In this document: one piece after another, positions 1 to 6,356 of the stretch | How positions within the stretch are numbered: position 1 is the stretch's first letter | How the letters are laid out: each line of letters opens with the position of its first letter | Assembly (NCBI GenBank): GCA_021806345.1 | Contig: JAJZXP010000427.1 | Coordinates: forward strand, 1-6,359 | Direction of reading: 5' to 3' | Length of the DNA: 6,359 nt | Origin: Thermoplasmata archaeon | Lineage (GTDB): Archaea > Thermoplasmatota > Thermoplasmata > Thermoplasmatales > Thermoplasmataceae | The notes under the pieces: generated by a model | Seen by the model: the letters and a program-made list of their open reading frames with translations, nothing else | What the model was told of the DNA's origin: nothing | Databases searched by the model: none | Position numbers and translations under genes: made by a program

Positions 1-58
1 AATATAATATGACGGTAAGCTAACTTAATATAGGATGCTCTTACGACATTTACAAACA

Positions 59-66
59 TTTATGTA
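59..66 (+). promoter_or_regulatory. Putative TATA box for a leaderless transcript of the solute-binding protein gene
   Basis: The AT-rich box TTTATGTA-like segment (bases 59-66, reading TTTATGTA from base 59) is centred about 26-28 bp before the ATG at 90. A purine-rich ACAAAC lies just upstream at 53-57 and could act as a BRE. Archaeal transcription starts about 25-27 bp after the TATA centre, so transcription would begin at or next to the ATG. The stretch before the ATG (CTTCCCTACTCTCGTCA) has no Shine-Dalgarno match, which fits a leaderless mRNA. A second AT-rich box at 24-32 (CTTAATATA) is an alternative that would give a leader of about 30 nt without a ribosome binding site. Confidence 0.45.
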
Positions 67-89
67 CTAAATCTTCCCTACTCTCGTCA

Positions 90-1922
90 ATGAAACAAAC
101 ACGTAAACAAATTTTGGCAGGTATTGTGGTCGCAACTATGATAGGTGTGTCATTTTCCGCTATTTTATCGGTTTCAAATGCCGCTACATCAAGTAACAGT
201 GGCGGAACTTTTGTATTTGGGTCCGCGGTTGACACGACAGTAGCTGATCTGAATCCACTGACAGCAACTAATAGCTTGGCTACTATTCTGGTTAAGGATA
301 TGTATGCGAATCAGCTGGCTTACCAGTGGCCGAGTGGCGCTTTTTCATCTTGGCTTGCAAAAAACTGGACTGTAACGGACAACGCTAATGGGACTGAATT
401 GATAACTTTCCACCTTAACCCTAATGCTCAATGGGAGAATGGAAGTAAAACAGCCGGAGAGATAACCTCGGCCGATGTTCTGTTCACATTCCAGGTCCTT
501 AAGGATAATCTCACCTTGGATGCATATGGGGTGACACCACACATATTGTCAATGTACTCTCAGGGCAACACCACAGTTAATTTCCTTATGAGCTCGCAAA
601 ACATATTGTGGTTCCAGTACATAGCAACCCAAACTATTATTCCCTCAGCCTGGAAAGCCTATGATAATGGAAAGCCAGGGAATATAGGTGGCTATACAAA
701 TATGGGTCCATTTGGACAGGAAATAACTGCAGGGCCATTCGTTTTATCATCGATTAATGCCGAAGGGGCAAAAATGTTGGCAAACCCTAATTTCTGGATG
801 GGAAAACCAAAAATTTCCACTTACTACGTTGAAAAGTATACCTCAACCGCTACTGCCGACCTTGCTCTCGAGAAAGGAGACATATCTGCTGTTAACCCTG
901 CTCTGAGTGACTACAATGCACTTACTTCACAGACTAATATTTCCAATGAAAAACAGGCTGCACCCTACGTATTTTACCTATGGATGAACGACAACGTTGC
1001 TCCTTACAACAACACTAATTTCAGAATTGGTATTTCGTATGCTTTAAACAAAACTAGAATAATGGCGAAGGATGAGGATGGAATAGGTGCTGCTGGAAAG
1101 AATAACATGTCTGATGGTGGGTTGCCAGGCGTAATGAAATCCGACTGGGCCGCTAATCTTACATATTATGGGTACAATACTACGTTAGCAAATAAGATGT
1201 TCCTAAAAGCAGGTTATCATATAGGCTCACAGGGATACTACGTAAATAATACAACGGGACTTCAGGCTCAGTTTCTGGTCCAAGAACCCTCGGCTGTGGC
1301 TGACTGGGTTGCATCTGGTACAACAATTGCAAATGAGCTACAGGCAGTCCATATAGATGCACAGGTCGATGTTATACCAATAGGTACATGGGTAAGTCAA
1401 GACCTTAACCTTTCTAATTTCAAACAGACAACCTACTTTGGTTACGTACCATCGGTCACTAACCCGTATATTCAGCTTGAGCAAGCTTATTACGGTTACC
1501 ACAACAATACAGGAGCATTCATAAGCGGACCTTGGAACTTCGAGAATTATAGCAACCCAACAGTTAATTATTACCTGAACCGTAGTGCAAACACAACAAC
1601 TCAGTCACAGCTTCTTCAGAACCTTTCCCATGTGGAGAAAATACTTGACCAGCAGCTGCCCATGATTCCAATGTCTAACGCCTATAACTACGTAGCTTAT
1701 AACAATGCACTAGTAAAAGACTTCTACGACAATTTGTCAATAGACGACCCGATGAATCTAATGAACATGACTGTAGTGAAGTCCCCGGTACTAAACTTTA
1801 CTGCCGGTAGTACAGCAGGCAACAATCTTTATTACTATATTGGTGGAGGAGCTGCAGTTGTAGTCGTTATAGCCCTTGTCGCAATGGCAGTAACAAGAAG
1901 CAGAAGAAAAGACCAGAAATAG
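90..1922 (+). CDS. Family 5 extracellular solute-binding protein, membrane-anchored, of an Opp/Dpp-type ABC importer
   Basis: This 610-residue protein is the ligand-capturing subunit of the importer and should act on the outer face of the cell membrane. Residues 1-31 form a signal peptide: Lys/Arg at 2, 5 and 6, a hydrophobic core at 8-28, and a likely cleavage after Ser-Asn-Ala (29-31). There is no lipobox cysteine. The family 5 (SBP_bac_5) pattern is visible near residues 105-140, where a Thr-Phe-His-Leu strand is followed by Ala-Gln-Trp-Glu-Asn-Gly and then Ser-Ala-Asp-Val-Leu-Phe-Thr-Phe. A transmembrane helix at about 583-601 followed by a basic tail (RSRRKDQK) anchors the C-terminus, an arrangement seen in several archaeal binding proteins. 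I count about 22 Asn-X-Ser/Thr sequons, suggesting heavy glycosylation. Downstream permease and ATPase genes confirm the role. Peptide is the likely ligand, with an oligosaccharide possible. Confidence 0.93.
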   Translation: MKQTRKQILAGIVVATMIGVSFSAILSVSNAATSSNSGGTFVFGSAVDTTVADLNPLTATNSLATILVKDMYANQLAYQWPSGAFSSWLAKNWTVTDNANGTELITFHLNPNAQWENGSKTAGEITSADVLFTFQVLKDNLTLDAYGVTPHILSMYSQGNTTVNFLMSSQNILWFQYIATQTIIPSAWKAYDNGKPGNIGGYTNMGPFGQEITAGPFVLSSINAEGAKMLANPNFWMGKPKISTYYVEKYTSTATADLALEKGDISAVNPALSDYNALTSQTNISNEKQAAPYVFYLWMNDNVAPYNNTNFRIGISYALNKTRIMAKDEDGIGAAGKNNMSDGGLPGVMKSDWAANLTYYGYNTTLANKMFLKAGYHIGSQGYYVNNTTGLQAQFLVQEPSAVADWVASGTTIANELQAVHIDAQVDVIPIGTWVSQDLNLSNFKQTTYFGYVPSVTNPYIQLEQAYYGYHNNTGAFISGPWNFENYSNPTVNYYLNRSANTTTQSQLLQNLSHVEKILDQQLPMIPMSNAYNYVAYNNALVKDFYDNLSIDDPMNLMNMTVVKSPVLNFTAGSTAGNNLYYYIGGGAAVVVVIALVAMAVTRSRRKDQK

Positions 1923-1933
1923 AATAAAATACT

Positions 1934-1964
1934 TTAAAAACTGGGGCATATTTTCCCCATTTAA
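1934..1964 (+). terminator. Hairpin after the binding-protein gene: partial terminator, attenuator or mRNA 3' stabiliser
   Basis: TGGGG (1942-1946) pairs with CCCCA (1955-1959) around an 8-nt loop. The stem can extend with TTAAA (1934-1938) pairing to TTTAA (1960-1964) across a 3-nt bulge. A T-run follows at 1970-1974. The hairpin lies between the binding-protein gene and its permease gene, where many importer operons reduce read-through or protect the upstream mRNA so that binding protein outnumbers the membrane complex. The structure is visible in the sequence; its function is inferred, and archaeal termination relies more on U-runs than on hairpins. Confidence 0.45.
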
Positions 1965-1969
1965 CCATA

Positions 1970-1978
1970 TTTTTATAT
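1970..1978 (+). promoter_or_regulatory. AT-rich box, possible internal TATA element for the permease-ATPase genes
   Basis: The sequence TTTTTATAT lies about 35 bp before the permease ATG at 2009. An archaeal TATA box here would start transcription near base 2000, leaving a leader of under 10 nt that might exclude the ribosome binding site at 1994-1998. The same T-run could instead serve as the termination tract for the preceding hairpin. It is therefore ambiguous between a secondary promoter and a terminator tail. Confidence 0.3.
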
Positions 1979-1993
1979 CCTACCGTTTAGATT

Positions 1994-1998
1994 AGGTG
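1994..1998 (+). promoter_or_regulatory. Ribosome binding site of the first permease gene
   Basis: AGGTG lies 10 nt before the ATG at 2009 and matches the archaeal anti-Shine-Dalgarno end of 16S rRNA. It supports this start and implies that this gene is normally translated from a message with a leader, such as read-through from the binding-protein gene. Confidence 0.55.
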
Positions 1999-2008
1999 TG
2001 AATTTATT

Positions 2009-2992
2009 ATGATTACAGCTAAGTACATTGCCAGGAGATCGTTTTATGCCGTAGTTACAGCATTCGTGGCGATTGTAATAAATTTCCTGTTGCCAAGAAT
2101 AATACCAGGTAACCCTGCTGCAGTCATACTTTTTGCCAACTACCATTATCTACCTGTGGGAAAAGTTAAGTTACTGGAATCACAATTTGGTCTGCAAGGG
2201 AGCCTTTTGTACCAATTTGAACGGTACATCATAGAATTGTTTCATGGCAATCTGGGGATATCGTTCTCGAATTATCCTGCCACGGTAGTGCAACTCATAG
2301 AAAGCCATCTTCCATGGACTCTTTATCTGTTGGGTGTTTCAACTCTTATTTCATCAGTATTAGGTGTCTATCTGGGAAGACTGATTGGTTGGAGGGCTGG
2401 TAGCAAGTCCGAGTCAGCAGTATCTTCCGTATTCATTGGTCTTACGTCCCTTCCCTATTTTTGGCTTGCCATAATTTTCCTTTTGCTTTTCGCTTTTGAC
2501 TTACCAATCTTCCCATTGGGAGGAACCTATTCAATTGGAGCCGTTCCAGGTTTTTCCCTGAGTTATCTTGAAAATATAGTTGATCACAGCCTACTTCCAA
2601 TAATAACAATAGTTTTGACAACTGCACCTGCATTTGCCCTCACCATGAGGAGTACAATGATCAACCAGAATAAGGAAGACTATATTTTAATGGCCAAGGC
2701 TAAGGGTATTCCTCAAAGGATAATTGAAAGACAATATGCTGCAAAAAATGCAATTTTACCTGTAACCACACATATTGTACTAGCATTCGGCTATATTGTT
2801 GCTGGAGCCTTCTTCGTGGAGGTTGTTTTTTCTTATCAGGGTATAGGTTATTTACTCTATACTGCAGTAACATCGTATGACTATCCGGTGGTAGACGGCG
2901 TATTTTTAATGATTACCATAACTGTAATAATAGCTAATTTCTTAGCCGACTTGCTTTATGCGTATCTCGACCCGAGGATTGAATTGAGGTGA
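2009..2992 (+). CDS. DppB/OppB-like ABC transporter permease
   Basis: This 327-residue integral membrane protein is one of two channel-forming subunits of the importer. It has the typical family opening, with a first transmembrane helix at about 11-31 ending in Phe-Leu-Leu-Pro-Arg-Ile-Ile-Pro-Gly-Asn-Pro-Ala. Further hydrophobic helices lie at about 101-123, 138-163, 193-212, 250-272 and 297-318. The EAA-type cytoplasmic loop that docks on the ATPases is at about 222-243 (KEDYILMAKAKGI at its core). The C-terminus ends with the family-typical DLLYAYLDPRIELR. Length and six-helix layout are normal for DppB. It follows the binding-protein gene by 86 bp and precedes the second permease gene by 3 bp. 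Assignment to the family is secure; the substrate is not determined by the sequence. Confidence 0.95.
   Translation: MITAKYIARRSFYAVVTAFVAIVINFLLPRIIPGNPAAVILFANYHYLPVGKVKLLESQFGLQGSLLYQFERYIIELFHGNLGISFSNYPATVVQLIESHLPWTLYLLGVSTLISSVLGVYLGRLIGWRAGSKSESAVSSVFIGLTSLPYFWLAIIFLLLFAFDLPIFPLGGTYSIGAVPGFSLSYLENIVDHSLLPIITIVLTTAPAFALTMRSTMINQNKEDYILMAKAKGIPQRIIERQYAAKNAILPVTTHIVLAFGYIVAGAFFVEVVFSYQGIGYLLYTAVTSYDYPVVDGVFLMITITVIIANFLADLLYAYLDPRIELR
2986..2992 (+). promoter_or_regulatory. Strong ribosome binding site of the second permease gene, overlapping the previous stop codon
   Basis: GAGGTGA is a full-strength archaeal Shine-Dalgarno sequence lying 3 nt before the ATG at 2996. Its last three bases are the TGA stop of the preceding permease gene. 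A ribosome terminating there sits on the next initiation site, so the two permeases are probably made in equal amounts by coupled translation. Confidence 0.75.
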
Positions 2993-2995
2993 AAA

Positions 2996-3895
2996 ATGAT
3001 AGGTAATTTTGAGAGAGAAACAGATGAAATAGTCTTGCCGGGAGATATTGAAACCGAGAAAGAGAGTTTTCTTCATGGATTGTGGGTGAACAAAAAGGCA
3101 AGATACGGTATTATCGTTTTTGCCATATTTGTAGGCATAGGAATTATTGGCCATTTTTATACACCATATAATCCCCATTATGATCTTTTCAAATCATATC
3201 TTCCACCGAGCCAGGCTCATTTATTCGGGACTGATTATAATGGGCATGATGTGTTGAGTCAGTTTCTTCACGGAACAGGAGTTTCTCTTTATGTAGGAGC
3301 AGCCGTAGCCCTAATAGCAGTTTTTATAGGAACACTTGTCGGCCTCATATCCGGATACTATGGAGGAGTAGTTGATAACGCATTTATGAGATTTGTTGAT
3401 ATTCTGCTTATACTGCCAACTTTTCCGTTGCTGGTAATTTTATCGACCTACCTTAAACCAACAATAAGTAGTACTATCCTTATTTTGGGAATATTAAGCT
3501 GGCCATTTATGTCTAGGATAATACGATCTCAGGCATTGACAATAAGAGAGAGACCATTCATAAAAGCAGCCATCCTCTCTGGAATGAGGGGGTACAGAAT
3601 TGTTTTTAGAGAGGTTTTCAAGTTTGTCCTTCCTCTAATAATTATAAATACAATTTATATATTTGTTGGAGCCATTATCGCCCAAGCTGGATTGGCATTT
3701 TTTGGTTTGGGAGATCTCAGTTCAATAAATTGGGGAACGATGATTTTCTATGCTGAAAACCAGGATGCAGTCCTCTATGCAGCATGGTGGTGGATACTTC
3801 CTCCGGGTATTGCTATTGGCATCCTAGGGATAGCTGCTAACATACTTGGAACCGGGATAACCGAAGTATATGGGGGAAGAGCTGGATCTGTATGA
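2996..3895 (+). CDS. DppC/OppC-like ABC transporter permease
   Basis: This 299-residue protein is the second channel subunit, pairing with the DppB-like permease just upstream. An acidic cytoplasmic N-terminal tail (about 1-36) leads into a first helix at about 38-55. The family motif HLFGTDYNGHDVLSQF is at 75-90. Further helices lie near 96-119, 133-152, 156-172, 209-232 and 266-288. The EAA-type ATPase-docking loop is at about 184-207 (RERPFIKAAILSGMRGYRI region), and the expected AGLAFFGLG sequence follows at 231-239. The C-terminus is Gly-rich (ITEVYGGRAGSV) and lacks the Leu-Asp-Pro-Arg ending usual in this family, a small deviation. The start is fixed by the strong ribosome binding site. 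The stop overlaps the next ATG by 4 bp (ATGA), indicating coupling to the first ATPase. Confidence 0.94.
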   Translation: MIGNFERETDEIVLPGDIETEKESFLHGLWVNKKARYGIIVFAIFVGIGIIGHFYTPYNPHYDLFKSYLPPSQAHLFGTDYNGHDVLSQFLHGTGVSLYVGAAVALIAVFIGTLVGLISGYYGGVVDNAFMRFVDILLILPTFPLLVILSTYLKPTISSTILILGILSWPFMSRIIRSQALTIRERPFIKAAILSGMRGYRIVFREVFKFVLPLIIINTIYIFVGAIIAQAGLAFFGLGDLSSINWGTMIFYAENQDAVLYAAWWWILPPGIAIGILGIAANILGTGITEVYGGRAGSV

Positions 3896-4905
3896 AAGAT
3901 GTGATATTATCAATAACTGGACTTGAAACCCTATATAGAACTGGAAAAAAAGAGGTAAAAGCGTTAAGGAATCTGGATGTAGAAGTCCGCAGAGGTGAGA
4001 CACTGGCACTTGTTGGAGAATCTGGTTCTGGAAAGTCTACCTTAGGGTTATCCATTTTAAGACTTATAGAGAATCCAAATGAAATTTCAAAGGGGAAGAT
4101 GATCTTTAATGACTCCGATGGAGACATCTCTATACTGGATCTTAGTCTGCCAGAAATAAGAAAGTTCAGGTGGAAGAAAATATCCATGATATTTCAATCA
4201 GCAATGAACGTACTAAATCCAATAGCCAGAATTGAAGACCAATTTATTGACACATTTCAAGCTCACGAGATTGAAGGTGACTATAGTGAACTTATCAATC
4301 ATTATCTTGAGATTTCAGGTTTGGGACAGAATGTTCGCAGACTCTATCCTCATCAGCTGAGTGGTGGTATGAAGCAACGTGTCAGCATTGCATTAGCCCT
4401 TTCTTGTGAGCCTGAACTTCTCATAGCAGATGAGCCAACCACTGCCCTCGATGTGGTGGTTCAAAAAGAGGTTTTACTTGAACTTAACCGGCTTAAAAAT
4501 GAACTGAATCTCTCAATTATATTTATTACACATGATTTGAGAGTGGCGTCTTCAATTGCAGACAGAATCGGGATATTTTATGCCGGAAGGATCGTTGAAA
4601 TTGGCAGGAAGGAAGACGTTATCAAACACCCTTCGCACCCTTATTCTAAACTTCTTCTATCATCTATTATTACGACTAAAACTCCCAAAAATTCTTTGCT
4701 AACAACCCTTTCCGGATCTCCACCTGATCTGGGATTTCCTATTCGAGGGTGTAGTTTTTATCCCAGATGCCCGGTACATGAAACGACATGCTTAAGCTTT
4801 ACTGAAGAAGAGACAAAAGTTTCTGAAGATCATTTTGTGGAATGCATTAAACCAGGTGCTGAAGTGAAAGGGATTCAGTTAGAAGTTAAAGGGGGTGGAA
4901 GTTGA
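3892..4905 (+). CDS. DppD/OppD-like ABC transporter ATPase with C-terminal cysteine domain
   Basis: This 337-residue cytoplasmic ATPase is one half of the motor driving import. Visible motifs, all intact: Walker A GESGSGKST at 42-50, Q-loop glutamine at 102, signature LSGGMKQR at 156-163, Walker B LLIADEP at 176-182 with catalytic Glu181, D-loop TALD at 184-187, and switch His214. The C-terminal oligopeptide/dipeptide-transporter domain contains Gly-Ser-Pro-Pro-Asp-Leu at 275-280 and four cysteines at 287, 293, 300 and 318. In this family such cysteines can hold an iron-sulfur cluster. The ATG overlaps the previous TGA. The only upstream purine tract is GGGGGAAGA at 3872-3880, so initiation probably depends on coupling. 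Length is typical of DppD. No missing catalytic residue. Confidence 0.95.
   Translation: MKDVILSITGLETLYRTGKKEVKALRNLDVEVRRGETLALVGESGSGKSTLGLSILRLIENPNEISKGKMIFNDSDGDISILDLSLPEIRKFRWKKISMIFQSAMNVLNPIARIEDQFIDTFQAHEIEGDYSELINHYLEISGLGQNVRRLYPHQLSGGMKQRVSIALALSCEPELLIADEPTTALDVVVQKEVLLELNRLKNELNLSIIFITHDLRVASSIADRIGIFYAGRIVEIGRKEDVIKHPSHPYSKLLLSSIITTKTPKNSLLTTLSGSPPDLGFPIRGCSFYPRCPVHETTCLSFTEEETKVSEDHFVECIKPGAEVKGIQLEVKGGGS
4891..4898 (+). promoter_or_regulatory. Ribosome binding site of the second ATPase gene
   Basis: GGGGGTGG lies inside the last codons of the first ATPase gene, 6 nt before the ATG at 4905. The alternative TTG at 4902 would be only 3 nt away, so spacing favours the ATG. The arrangement TGATG (stop and start sharing one base) points to termination-reinitiation coupling. 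Confidence 0.55.
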
Positions 4906-5927
4906 TGGAAGAACTAATTAGTAGTAATAATGAGAATTCATCCCTTGAACCTGATTACCTACTCGAGTTTAAAGACGTTACTGAGGTATTCAGATCCGGA
5001 CACGTCCGCAATTATGCACTGGATGGAGTGAATCTCAAGATAAAGCCAGGCGAAACCGTTGCTGTAGTTGGGGAAAGTGGAAGTGGTAAGACCACCCTTG
5101 GATTACTTGCTGTAAAACTAATCAATCCAACTAAGGGTGAAATAAATTTTGAAGGTAGAAACGTAGCGAAAATAAGGGGTTCAAGACTTAGGGAATACAG
5201 ATTAACAACACAGATGATTTTTCAGGACCCTTATTCGTCCTTAAATCCATACAATACAATTCTGGAATCTGTTTCTCTGCCCCTCGTAGCAAACAAGCGA
5301 ACAATAGAGAACAGGGAAGGCATAAAACTTACAAAGGAAGTGATTAGAGAAAGAGTGTCTGTTATTCTGACCCGAGTTGGACTCTCTCCAGGGGAAAACT
5401 TCCTTGACATTTATCCTAAGAAACTGTCTGGTGGTCAAAGACAAAGAGTTGCTATAGCGAGATCACTGATTCTCAATCCAAAATTCATAGTTGCTGATGA
5501 ACCAACATCAATGCTAGATGTTTCCATAAGCGCGCAGGTCCTTAATCTACTATCTCAATTAAAAAAAGAGTTTAATTTTTCAATGATGTATATTTCTCAC
5601 GAACTTGCTACTTCACGATTTATATCTGATAAAATGGCTGTTATGAATCTTGGGAGAATAGTTGAGTATGGCCCCTCAGAAGCTATAACCGATCATCCAG
5701 TACATCCCTATTCCGATATACTCATAAAATCAGCTCCTGATATAGATGGTTTTATGGATCCAGACAGCGCAAGGAAAATTGATTACAACGTTTATAATGG
5801 GGGGATAAAAGGTTGCACCTTTGTACAATCATGTCCATTTGTAACCGACCAGTGTATAGAGGAGAGGCCAGAATTACAAGATTTAGGAAATGGGCACTAT
5901 GTTGCATGTTTCCATCCACTAAAATGA
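4905..5927 (+). CDS. DppF/OppF-like ABC transporter ATPase with C-terminal cysteine domain
   Basis: This 340-residue cytoplasmic ATPase is the partner of the one encoded just upstream, forming the heterodimeric motor. Numbered from the ATG at 4905: Walker A GESGSGKTT at 56-64, Q-loop Gln107, signature LSGGQRQR at 174-181, Walker B FIVADEP at 194-200 with catalytic Glu199, D-loop SMLD at 202-205, and switch His232. An in-frame TTG at 4902 would add one residue and is less likely. A short acidic, Ser/Asn-rich N-terminal extension (about 1-18) precedes the ABC fold. The C-terminal family domain carries four cysteines at 304, 310, 317 and 335, with the same order and near-identical spacing as in the first ATPase. 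It closes the operon; both nucleotide sites look catalytically competent. Confidence 0.95.
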   Translation: MEELISSNNENSSLEPDYLLEFKDVTEVFRSGHVRNYALDGVNLKIKPGETVAVVGESGSGKTTLGLLAVKLINPTKGEINFEGRNVAKIRGSRLREYRLTTQMIFQDPYSSLNPYNTILESVSLPLVANKRTIENREGIKLTKEVIRERVSVILTRVGLSPGENFLDIYPKKLSGGQRQRVAIARSLILNPKFIVADEPTSMLDVSISAQVLNLLSQLKKEFNFSMMYISHELATSRFISDKMAVMNLGRIVEYGPSEAITDHPVHPYSDILIKSAPDIDGFMDPDSARKIDYNVYNGGIKGCTFVQSCPFVTDQCIEERPELQDLGNGHYVACFHPLK

Positions 5928-5988
5928 GGTCTTACTATATTCATTTATTATGTTTTGTAAGATAACGTCAGCTTTGGGACAATATTAT

Positions 5989-5994
5989 TTTGAG
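5989..5994. repeat. Left copy of 6-bp target-site duplication (TTTGAG)
   Basis: TTTGAG directly abuts the left inverted repeat and is repeated directly after the right one at 6351-6356. Identical flanks are the mark of a transposition event. The sequence resembles the tip of the inverted repeat (CTTGAG), so chance or target preference may contribute. Confidence 0.6.
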
Positions 5995-6008
5995 CTTGAG
6001 TTTCGCAA
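5995..6008 (+). repeat. Left terminal inverted repeat (14 bp)
   Basis: CTTGAGTTTCGCAA is the exact reverse complement of 6337-6350. Beyond 14 bp only scattered matches continue, to about base 30 of the element. Confidence 0.75.
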
Positions 6009-6045
6009 GCGTTTTTTGACCTGAGGCAGCACTGTAGGCTCTTTC

Positions 6046-6279
6046 TTGTTGAATCTTGGTCATGCACCTTCAAGACTCATGGAAAAGAAGCTGACAGAAT
6101 CCCATCTGACAGCAGAAAGAACGGCAGAGATACTTTGTGAGATAAAGGCCATTCCCGTTAAATTACCCCTGAATATAGTGTATAGATCTGAATCAGTGGA
6201 GGCGGAAAGAATACTCAATGAGATGGGAATAAAACAACCGGATCGAATACTGGTTGGTGCACTACCGAAATCAGATTAA
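6046..6279 (+). pseudogene. Transposase C-terminal remnant, probably IS1634/IS4-like
   Basis: A 77-codon frame from a TTG at 6046 (ATG alternative at 6079) ends at TAA 6277-6279. The frame is open back to 6025, where it is preceded by an in-frame TGA at 6022-6024. Residues from about 11 onward (RLMEKKLTESHLTAERTAEIL, then Glu-Ile-Lys-Ala-Ile-Pro-Val-Lys-Leu-Pro, a Val-Tyr-Arg segment, and Met-Gly-Ile-Lys-Gln-Pro-Asp-Arg-Ile-Leu) resemble the tail of DDE transposases of the IS1634/IS4-like group. In those proteins a Leu-Glu-Lys-Lys-Leu helix follows the catalytic core and a Val-Tyr-Arg segment leads to the end. The DDE catalytic core is absent, so it cannot transpose alone. No ribosome binding site is evident before either start. 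Recognition is by remembered family pattern, not by a search. Confidence 0.6.
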
Positions 6280-6336
6280 GAAGAGATATAAATCACTGGT
6301 ATGTCTGCTTCAGCATGAATTCTGATCCTGTAATTT

Positions 6337-6350
6337 TTGCGAAACTCAAG
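6337..6350 (-). repeat. Right terminal inverted repeat (14 bp)
   Basis: TTGCGAAACTCAAG is the exact reverse complement of the left repeat at 5995-6008. It lies 57 bp after the stop codon of the transposase remnant, as expected for the 3' end of an insertion sequence. Confidence 0.75.
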
Positions 6351-6356
6351 TTTGAG
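6351..6356. repeat. Right copy of 6-bp target-site duplication (TTTGAG)
   Basis: TTTGAG follows the right inverted repeat immediately and equals the 6 bp before the left one (5989-5994). Only three bases of the window remain after it. Confidence 0.6.

Larger units (their letters stand above)
5995..6350 (+). mobile_element. Short internally deleted IS derivative (MITE-like) with terminal inverted repeats
   Basis: The 356-bp segment is bounded by perfect 14-bp inverted repeats at 5995-6008 and 6337-6350 and flanked by TTTGAG on both sides. It contains only a short reading frame resembling the C-terminal end of a DDE transposase of the IS1634/IS4-like type. Complete elements of that kind are several times longer, so most of the transposase is missing while both ends remain. 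It could still be moved in trans by a full-length relative. Inverted repeats, flanking repeats and length are read directly; the family assignment is inferred from the protein remnant and a 6-bp duplication, which fits IS1634 members. Confidence 0.65.

Noticed and set aside
1..45. Divergent promoter or end of an upstream gene
   Set aside because: The sequence is AT-rich with TATA-like fragments on both strands, but too little is present to assign either.
50..235. 61-codon minus-strand frame over the promoter and signal-peptide region
   Set aside because: It is antisense to the start of a well-supported secreted protein, with no ribosome binding site or recognisable domain.
3837..4187. 116-codon reading frame on the minus strand
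   Set aside because: It runs antisense across the end of the DppC-like permease and the Walker A region of the first ATPase, both clearly real. Its translation shows no recognisable family.
4902..4904. TTG as start of the second ATPase
   Set aside because: An ATG follows immediately at 4905, with better spacing from the GGGGGTGG ribosome binding site and a TGATG stop-start overlap.
5928..5988. Terminator after the last ATPase gene
   Set aside because: The stretch is T-rich (5938-5956) but has no stable hairpin or uninterrupted long T-run, so I cannot define a terminator there.
5995..6350. The inverted repeats as a transcription terminator or CRISPR-like structure
   Set aside because: The arms are 328 bp apart, there is only one pair, and they are bordered by a direct repeat, which fits a mobile element better.
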